Positions 9,156 to 18,100 of a stretch of DNA of 64,000 nucleotides are shown here, piece after piece. Each line of letters begins with the position of its first letter. Within the stretch, counting starts at the first letter, position 1. Source of the stretch: Pseudomonas multiresinivorans. GTDB taxonomy: Bacteria; Pseudomonadota; Gammaproteobacteria; Pseudomonadales; Pseudomonadaceae. The notes beneath the pieces were generated by a model. The model saw nothing but the letters and a program-made list of their open reading frames with translations, made no database searches and was not told the origin of the DNA. The position numbers and the translations under genes are program-made. Location of the stretch: contig NZ_CP048833.1 in assembly GCF_012971725.1 (NCBI RefSeq), forward strand, positions 3,038,001 to 3,102,000, in the 5' to 3' direction.

Positions 9156-12100
9156 TGGCCACCGCTCCGGCGCTGGGCAGCCTCACGCAGCTGGGCACGG
9201 AAGCCTGGTGCGGTCTGCGCGGGTTTTTCCGCCTTGCCCACCATGTCGGCGGGGAAGGGCGCCCACAGCGATGGGTCGGGCAGCAGGCCGTCGGCGGTCA
9301 GGCTGATGACGCCGTGGCGGCCATCGACCCAGCGCGTGTCGAGGTTGGCGGCACGGCGGCTTTCGGCCACGGCGCGAGCGACGAACTGGCCTTTCACCTG
9401 GCCCAGTTGCGCGCCCAGCGACGGGCTTTCGATCTCCGGCGTGGCGAAGATGTCGATGTTGCTGCCGTCGGCACCCCAGGCCGACAGCGACAGCCGATCA
9501 TCGATGCGCTCGACCACCGGTTGCACGAAGATCGCCGGGTCGACGTCGGGTATCCGGTCGCGCGGGTAGCCGTCGTCACCGAAGCGGTCGAAGTGTGGCC
9601 CTGCCGGGATGAAGGGCGTGGCGATGTTCAGGGTGATGGTCAGCTGCGCCTGGTCGGTCAGGCCGACCAGGTCGCTGATGGTGTAGGTGAAGTAGTCCTT
9701 GAGGATCTGCCCCAGGCCTGCAGCGGCGAGGACTTCGCGATTGCTCAGGTCGATGGTGTAGGTGTAACTGCCGTCGGCATTCAGCACCAGGGTGCCGTAG
9801 CGGCCGGCAATCGGCTGGCCGACGACGCCGGCCGTGCCGCTGGCGGTTTCCTCGCCGGTACGGATGCCCGAGACGGTCAGGCGGTCGCCGCCATCCACAT
9901 CGCTGTCGTTGGGCAGTACGTTGCCGGTGGCCTGCGGCGCCGGGGTTTCGTCGCTGGCGACATTGTTGTCGTCGCGCGCCACCGGGTTGTCGTCGGCGCC
10001 CTGGACGGTCACCGTCAGGCGCGCGTCGGAGGTGGCACCGGCGGTGTCGCGCATGCGGTAGGTGAAGACCTCGCGCAGGGTTTCGCCGGCGGTGCGCAGG
10101 GCTTGCACCGTCGGGTTGGCGTTGTCCACGACGTACTGATAACTGCCGTCGGCGTTGATCGTCAGCTTGCCGTAGAGCCCCTGGAGCACCTGGCCGGCGC
10201 TGACGGTGTTGCCATTCTCGCTGGTGTAGTGGACGACAGTCCTGGTCTCGCCGTACTGCACGCCATCGACGTCGGTGTCGTTGTCCAGCACGTTGCCGCG
10301 CGGGTCGACGCCGGGGGTGCCATTGTTCACGCCGCCAGCCTCGACGGCGGTGGCGGTATCGTCACTGGCGATCGGGGTATCGTTGCGCCCGTCGATGGTG
10401 ATGGTCAGCAGGCCGGGCGTGGCGCCGCCCCAGATGTCCGAGCCGAGGTAGGTGAACTTGTCCTGCAGGGTCTGGCCGCTGGCGCGCAGGGCTTCGACTT
10501 CCGGCAGGGTGTTGTCCAGGGCGTAGCTCCAGCTGCCGTCCTGGTTGAGCGTGAGCGTGCCGTACTGGCCGCGCAACGATTGGCCGGGCGCGGTGACAGT
10601 GGTGGACGTCGGGCTGTCGCCGGCCCAGAACGAAACCACGTGCATCACGTCCTGCGGGATGGTGGTGATGGTGTCCGGGTCGGTGTCGTTGGCCAGCACG
10701 TTGCCCGAAGGATTGCTGCCCGGCACGTTGTTGTGCAGGCCGCCGTCCTCCACCGCGGTGCCGAAGTCCGGCGAGGTGATCGGCGGGTCGTTCTCGCCGC
10801 GGATCAGGATGACCAGGGTGGCCTGGTCGCTGAGGTTGCCGTCATCGGTCACCTGGTAGGTGAATTCCTCGATGGCGAATGCCAGCGGGCCGAGCGCCCG
10901 GATGGTCGCGTTGTTGCTGTCGACGAAGTACTGGTAGCTGCCGTCGGCGTTGATCACCAGGGTGCCGAAGGCGCCCAGGATGGTCTGCGGGCTGCCCGGC
11001 ACCACCGCGACGGTATTTACCTGCGCGCCCTCGGGGCCCTTGGCGATGGTGGTGACGCGCATGTGGTCACCGGCATCGACATCGGTGTCCTTGCCGATAC
11101 CGTCGAAGATCCCGGTCAGGCCGGTGATCACGTTGCCGGTGGGGTTGCGCCCGCCGCTGCCGTCGAGGTTGGCCACGGCATAGTTGATGTCGTCGTTGGC
11201 CACCGGGGCGTCGTAGCTGCCCTGGATGGTGATGGTGATCCGCGCCAGCGAGCTGGCCCCCGCGGTGTCGTGCATGCGGTAGGTGAACGTCTCGACCAGT
11301 GTGTCGCCGGCCTTCAATGCCTGCACGGCGGCCAGGTCGTTGTTGACGACGTAGACGAAGTTGCCATTGGCATCGATGCTCAGGCTGCCATAGCTGCCGG
11401 CCGCCGCGGCTGTTCCTGTCGACACCTGGATGAAGCTGCCATTGGCGCCGAGCACGCCGAAGCCGATGCCATCGACGGTCTTGCTGTCGCCGGAGTCGAC
11501 GTCGGTGTCGGCGCCGGCCCCGGTTCCGGGTACGCCGGTGAGGGCGTTGCCGCTGGCGTTCTGCCCGCCGCTGCTGTTGTTGGTGCCGCCGGCCTCGATG
11601 GCGGTGGCGGTGTCGTTGACCGCGATGGGTGTGTCGTTGCGGCCGTGGATGACCACGGTGAAGGTCGAGGTGACGGTCTTGCCGTTGCCATCGCTGACGC
11701 TGTACTGGAAGACTTCGGTCAGGCGATCGGCGTCGGTGCGCAGGGCTTGCACCGCGGCATTGGCGTTATTCACGACGTAGCGGTAGTTGCCCTGGGCATC
11801 GAGCACCAGACTGCCGTAGCGGCCGGCCAGGCTCTGGCCCACGGTGCCGTTGTTGCCGGTGGGGCTGATGACGCCGGTGATGGTCAGGGTGTCGCCGTCC
11901 GGATCGCTGTAGGACGAGCGGATGCTGCCGCTCGGGTCCACGCCCGGAATGTTGTTGTTCAGGCCACCGGCTTCGATGGCGTCGACCGTCACGGGGTTGA
12001 CCACGGGCGGGTCGTTCACCCCGGTCACGGTGATCACCAGTTGCGCAAGGTCGGTCAGGTTGCCGGTGTCGTGGATGCGGTAAGTGAAGATGACGTCCAG

Positions 12101-15100
12101 GCTCTGCCCGGCGGTAAGAGCGCGGATGGCCGGATCGGCGCTGTTGACGATGAAGCTGTAGGTACCGTCCTCGTTGAGCGTCAGTTCGCCGAAGTTGCCG
12201 CTGATGAGGGTGCCGTTGGCCAGTCTTGCCACGGTGCCGAAGATATCGGCGGGTGTGCCGGTGGTGACTGGGGTGAGCGCTCCACCGGCGGTTTCCAGAC
12301 CCGAGCGCACGCCGTCGACCTTGAGCTGGGTGGCGTTGGGCTGGTCGAGCCGATCGATGTCGGTATCGGCCCCGACGCCATTGCTATCACCGGTGATCAC
12401 GTTGCCGTTGGCGTTGACCGCGCCCGGGGTGCCGTCGCTGGCGGCGGCGGTGGCGGTGTTGTGGTCGTCCACCGCCACCGGTGCGTCGTTGGCGCCCTGG
12501 ATGGTGATGGTCAGGGTGGTGACGGAGCTGAGCCCGCCGGCGTCGGTCATCTGGTAGGTGAAGTCTTCGACCAGGGTATCGCCAGGGGAGAGCCGCTGCA
12601 CGGCCGCCAGCGTGTTGTCGATGACGTAGCGGTAAGATCCGTCGGCATTGATCGTCAGGGTGCCGAATGCACCCTGGACGGACGTCGCAGCGCCGGTACT
12701 TACCGGGAATACGCGGCCGCCGCCGGGGCCGTCGTAGCGGATGAGGGTGACGGACTTGGTCTCGCCCAGGGCTACCGAGTCGACATCGGTGTCGGCGCCG
12801 GCGCCGGTGATGGGGTCGCCGGTGAGCACGTTGCCGGTGGCATCCTGGCCCAGCGTGCCGTTGTTGGTGCCGCCGGCCTCGATAGCGGTGCCGACATCGC
12901 CGTTGGCGATGGGGGTGTCGTTGGCACCGTGGATATCGATGGTCAGCGAGGTCGAACTGCTGAGGCCGCCGCTGTCGGTGATGAAATAGCCGAAGGATTC
13001 GCGCAGCACGTTACCGGGGGTGCGCAGGGCCTGGACCTCGGCATTGTTGTTGTCTACCACGTACTGGTAACCGCCGGTGGCGGTGATGGTCAGCGTGCCG
13101 TAACGACCGACGAGGCTGACTGGGCCGGCGGCCGGGACCGTGACGAAGCCGCCGATGGAGTTCTCCACCCGCGTGACCTTGATTACATCGCCGTTGGTGG
13201 CGATATCCACGTCGGTGTCGTTGTCCAGCACGTTGCCGGTCGGATTGACGCCCGGGTCGGCATTGTTCAGGCCGCCGGCCTCGATGGCGATACTGATGTC
13301 CGGGCGGGCGATGGGGGCATCGTTGACCGGGTCGATGATGATGGTCATCACGTCGGTGTCGGTCAGCGCGTCATCGGGGTTCTCGCCCGGGATGCCGTCG
13401 CCGTCCTTGTCGCCGAAGTTGCCCTGGTCGTTGGTGACCATGGTCAGGGTCTCGCTGTTGCGCGAGGTGTTGAAGTCCTGGTCGCCCTTGTAATAGATCT
13501 GGCTGAGCAGCACGTTGATCTGCTGCAGCGTACCGGTCAGTACCAGCGTGCGGCCTGCGCCGGCCGGTGGCGCGTCAGTGGCACCCGGTGCCGTGGCGCT
13601 CTGCCAGATCGTGCCATGCACCACCGTCAAGGTGACGGTCATCACGCCATTTGCGTTGCCTGCGTTGACGTCGACGTCGCTGGTGGCCAGGCCGACGATA
13701 TGCAGCACGGTGTCCTCGACGCCGTGCTGGTTGGCCACGGTGTTGATCGGGGCTTCGTTGAGGTGCACGTAACCGGCATCCGCGGTGCCGATGGTGCCTT
13801 CGCCCAGGGCGAGGTTGATGCTGCCCAGGCCGGTGGTGGCGGTACCGGTGTCGGTGTCGATGCGCACCTGGAAGCGATTGTCGGTCGCCTGCTGGAAGTT
13901 CTGTGCCACGGCAACGAGGTAGTTGCCCGATGGCAGCAGGGCGAACTGGTAGGTCCCGTCGCTGGCGGTCACGGTGCTGAAGGTGCGGTCGTCGCCGTTG
14001 CCGAAGATGCCATCGTCGCCGGCCCAGGTGAGATTGACGGCGATGCCGCCCAGGCCCGGCCCGTCAGGTGTCACGCTGTTGGTGGCGGACTTGGTGTCGT
14101 CCCACAGGGTACCCCGGACCACGCCCATGCCGGCGCCGTCGGCGAGGATGTAGTTGTTCAACCCACTCGCACCGTCCGCGCCGGTCCGCTCACCGTCAGC
14201 GCCGCCAGCGGTCAGCGGCAACGAGCCGCCCCAACCGGCATTCTCGAAGCTTGTGGGCAGGCTGGTCCAGGTCAGCACCGCGGAGCTGTTGGCGTCGTCG
14301 GGGATCACGGTATTGGGCAGGGTGACGTTGTAGATCACCTGCACCTTGTCGTTGACGTTCAACTGGTCGAAGTTGAGCACCACCTGGCCGCCTACGACGC
14401 TGGCGGTGACGCCCGCCGGCAGGTTGCCGGTGGTGTAGCTGGTGCCGTTGATGATAACGCTCTGGATGGCGTAGTCGCTGCCGCTGGGGAACTGGTCACG
14501 CAGCACGACGTTGTAGGCCGGTACTTCGCCGTTCTGGGTAAAGCTGACGGAGACGGTGGCGTTGGTCGTGCCCGCCACACTGCCGGCGGCGATGTCGATG
14601 ACCGACTTGTCCATGCCGGTGAAGCTGGGCTCGACTACGCGCTCGAAGATCGTATCGCTCTTGCCGCGATCGACCCCGTCGCCGAGGCCTACGTGCTCCA
14701 CGACATTCATGCCCAATTGCGCGCCGGTCTGGTTGCTGGCGATGTTGGTGACGCGCACGTTGAATTCCAGGATCACGCCTTCCAGATCGCCGTCGTTCAC
14801 TTCGGTGTTGGTCAGGTTGCCGAGGCTGAATGTGACGGTCTGGCGACCGGTGACGGGGTCGGTAACGATGTTCAGGCGGCCGCTGTTGATATTGAAAATA
14901 CCGGTGGGGTGATCGCCGGACAGGTCCGGGTGGATCGCCTGCGCCACGTCGCTGGACTGGTTGCCGATCATGCCCAGGCTGCCGCCGCTGATCAGGTTGG
15001 TGGCATCCGTGGTGAGGCCGCCGATGGCGCTGGAACCCAGGGCAATGAGAATGTTGTTGAGGTTGGCGGGAATGAACTCCAGCCCGGCATCCAGCTCGAT

Positions 15101-18100
15101 GCGGATCTGGTAATTGGGGTTGTCGCCGGTGGGCACCAGCACCGTCACGCGGTAGCGGACGATCTCGCCGACCACCACGGTTTCCTGCAGGCCGGTGGTG
15201 TCGATGGCGCCCGAGGAATTCGTGGCCGGCGGGGTGGCGTCGACACCGCCGATACGCGAGACCAGGATGCCGTTGGTGACCGGGATCAGCAGGGTGCTGA
15301 TCTGCCGGTAGTCGTTGAGCACGCCGGAATTGAGCAGGCCGTCGTCGCCGCCACGCTCGCCGGCGCTGGTGTCGGTGGTGTTGCTGGTGCCGTCCAGGCT
15401 GGTCCAGCGCACCACGACATTGTTGGGGATCACTGCCAGGCCGGCAGCGCTGGCGTTCACCACCCCGGTCAGGTGAATGACGATGCTGCCGCCATTGGCG
15501 ATGTCGATATTGGCGCCATTGGCGGTGATCAGTTGGCCGTTCTGGATGATGAAGTCGATGGTTCCATTGTTGGTGGCGCCATTGTTGTAGGTGATGGTGC
15601 CATTGAAAGCGATGTTGTCGATCTGGGTCGGCAGCACGTTCAGCAGGCTGATGTCGAAGGCATTGGTGCCGGAGTTGTTGGCGATGGTGATGTCGAAGGT
15701 GACGGTATCACCCTGGTCGAAACCGCCGAAGGCAGGTGTGGTGGTGATCTGTTGGGTCACCGCCAGGGTCGGCTCGACGATGGTCACGCTGGGCTGCTGG
15801 GCACTGTTCAGCGCGCGGTCGACGGCGGTGGCGCCGTTGGGCGTGTCGCCGTCGGGATCGCTGTAGACCAGTTGCGCGCCGTTATTCAGCACCACGCCCT
15901 GCTGGTTGCCGATCACATTGTTCGCCACCAGCACCAGACGGATGACGAAGGCGTTGTTGCCGGTGTTGTTGTCGGCGTTGGAGCCCGCCGTGCTGAATAC
16001 CAGGTGCATGTCACCGCCGTCGCCAGCGTCGACGGAGAAGCTGGAGACGTTCAGGGTGCCACCGCCGAAGTCCTGGGCCAGCGCACCACTCCCGCCATTG
16101 GCGAGGGTAGTGGTAATGATCTGGTAGCCCACGCCGTTGAAGCTGGTGTCCAGGCGCATGCCCGGCGGGATCAGGTCGTTGATGCGCAGGTTGCCGGTGA
16201 AGCCCTCGGGCAGGGTGACGACGATGTCGTAGGTCATGCTCTCGCCGATCACCAGGTTGCTGCCGGTGGTGTGGCCGGCGCTGGAGTCGTCGGCGCTGAG
16301 GCTGCCGTCCTTGTAGCCCTTGACGATGGTCGGGGCGGCAACCTGCTGGTTGGCGATTTCCGTCAGGTCGGTCGGGGTGAAGTCCTGGCCGCCGTTGACG
16401 CTGGCGTAGTTGGTCAGCGAGGCGCTGGATTGCAGCGTGCGCGAGGCGAGGATGGCATTGTCGACGGTGACGTCGTAGGTGATCACCACCACGTTGCGGC
16501 CGGCAGCGTCGTTGCCGTCGGCGGCGCCGGCGCGGCCGGCGAGGAGGGTCGCCTGGCCGTTGGCGTCGAGGAAGGTGATGGTGTTGCCGTTGACGCTATA
16601 GTCCACCCCGGCGATCAGTTGGGTTCCATCGCCCCGGTATATCTGCAGGTTGGCAGCGCCCAGGCTGCCACCGACGAAAGTGACGCCGGCTGGCAGCGTG
16701 ACGCTGGTGGTGACGTCGTAGGCGCCGCCGCCACCGGTGTTCTCTATCGCCGTGGCCAGGCGCAGCGTATCGCCGCCGTCGATGCCGCTGACGTTGCCAT
16801 CCACCGCCGTGATAGCCGTGACGCTTCCGCCGAAGGGCACTCCGCTGGTGCCGGGAGCGGTCCAGCTGCCGGTGGTGCCGGTGACCGTACCGTTGCTGCT
16901 GGAAACCACGCCGTGCTTGATGTCCAGCACCGGCTCGGCGACCGAGACGATCTCCGCGACGTCGGAGGAGATCAGTACCGTCTTGTCGATGGTGGTGGTC
17001 TGGCTGGATTGCGCCAGTACATCCAGCGAACGATGGTCGGCATAGGGCTGGTCGCCCACGCGCATGGTGAATTGCACCTGCACCCGGCCGCCATTCAGGC
17101 CACCCGAGGCGAAGTTGCCGAAGTTGAAGATGATCGAGTTGCCCGGCCCGGTGGTGACGCTGTCGGGCACGTCGCCGATATTGTTGCCGCTGCCGAAGGT
17201 CCATTGGCCAACACCCGCGCCCTGGCTCCAGTTGATGCCATTGGCATTCAGCAGCGGCAGGGGCAGGTAGGCGGTGAGGGTGAAGTTCTCGTAGTCGGCG
17301 ACCAGCAGGTCGTAGGTGATGGTGAAGGTCACCACATCGCCCGGACGCAGTTCCCCGTCTGCGGGCGGCACGTTGCCATTGACCGTGGTCAGGTCGATGT
17401 CGACGTTGGAGGTCTGGATGGTGCTGGTGGTGCTGGAACCATCGGTCTGGATGCCGCCGATGTTCACCGAGTCGCGCAGCACGGAGGCATCGACCGTGGC
17501 GTTATTGCCGACGCTGTCGCCTTCGTTGAGCTGGTCGTGGGGCGGGTGATCGGAGGTGTACGTGGTGTCGACGACCGCGTCATAGACGATGGTCAGACTG
17601 GTAGCGCCTTCGAGCGGATCGTTGCCCCACAGGTCGCCGTACAGCGCGTAGACACCCGGCCCCTGCACAGCGGCGGCGATGGATTGGGCGATGTCGAAGA
17701 CCAGCGTCGTGCTGCCATCGGCGTTGACCGTGGCGGTGTAGATCAGCGGGATCACCTGGCTGCCGCCATGCATCTGGATGACGATGGTCGGCGGGTTGGT
17801 GGTGCTGAAGGTCTGGCCGTCGCTGAGATGGTCGGTGATGGTGAACTGGCCCTGGCCGAGGATGTTCTTGCCGAAGGCGAAGAAGTCGGAGATGGCCACT
17901 TCCATGTTGTAGCGCAGGGTATCGCCGGGGGTCAGGCCGGCCTGGCCGACGTCGTTCTGCAGGTTGACTTCCTTGAGCAGGGTGATGGATTTGGCGACGA
18001 AGGTGACGCCAGCGCCATTACCGGTCTCGGTGAAGGGATAACCGTTCGGATCGGTGGGGCGGTCGCGCGGGTCCAGCGGGTTCCAGTTGCCGTTGACGGT

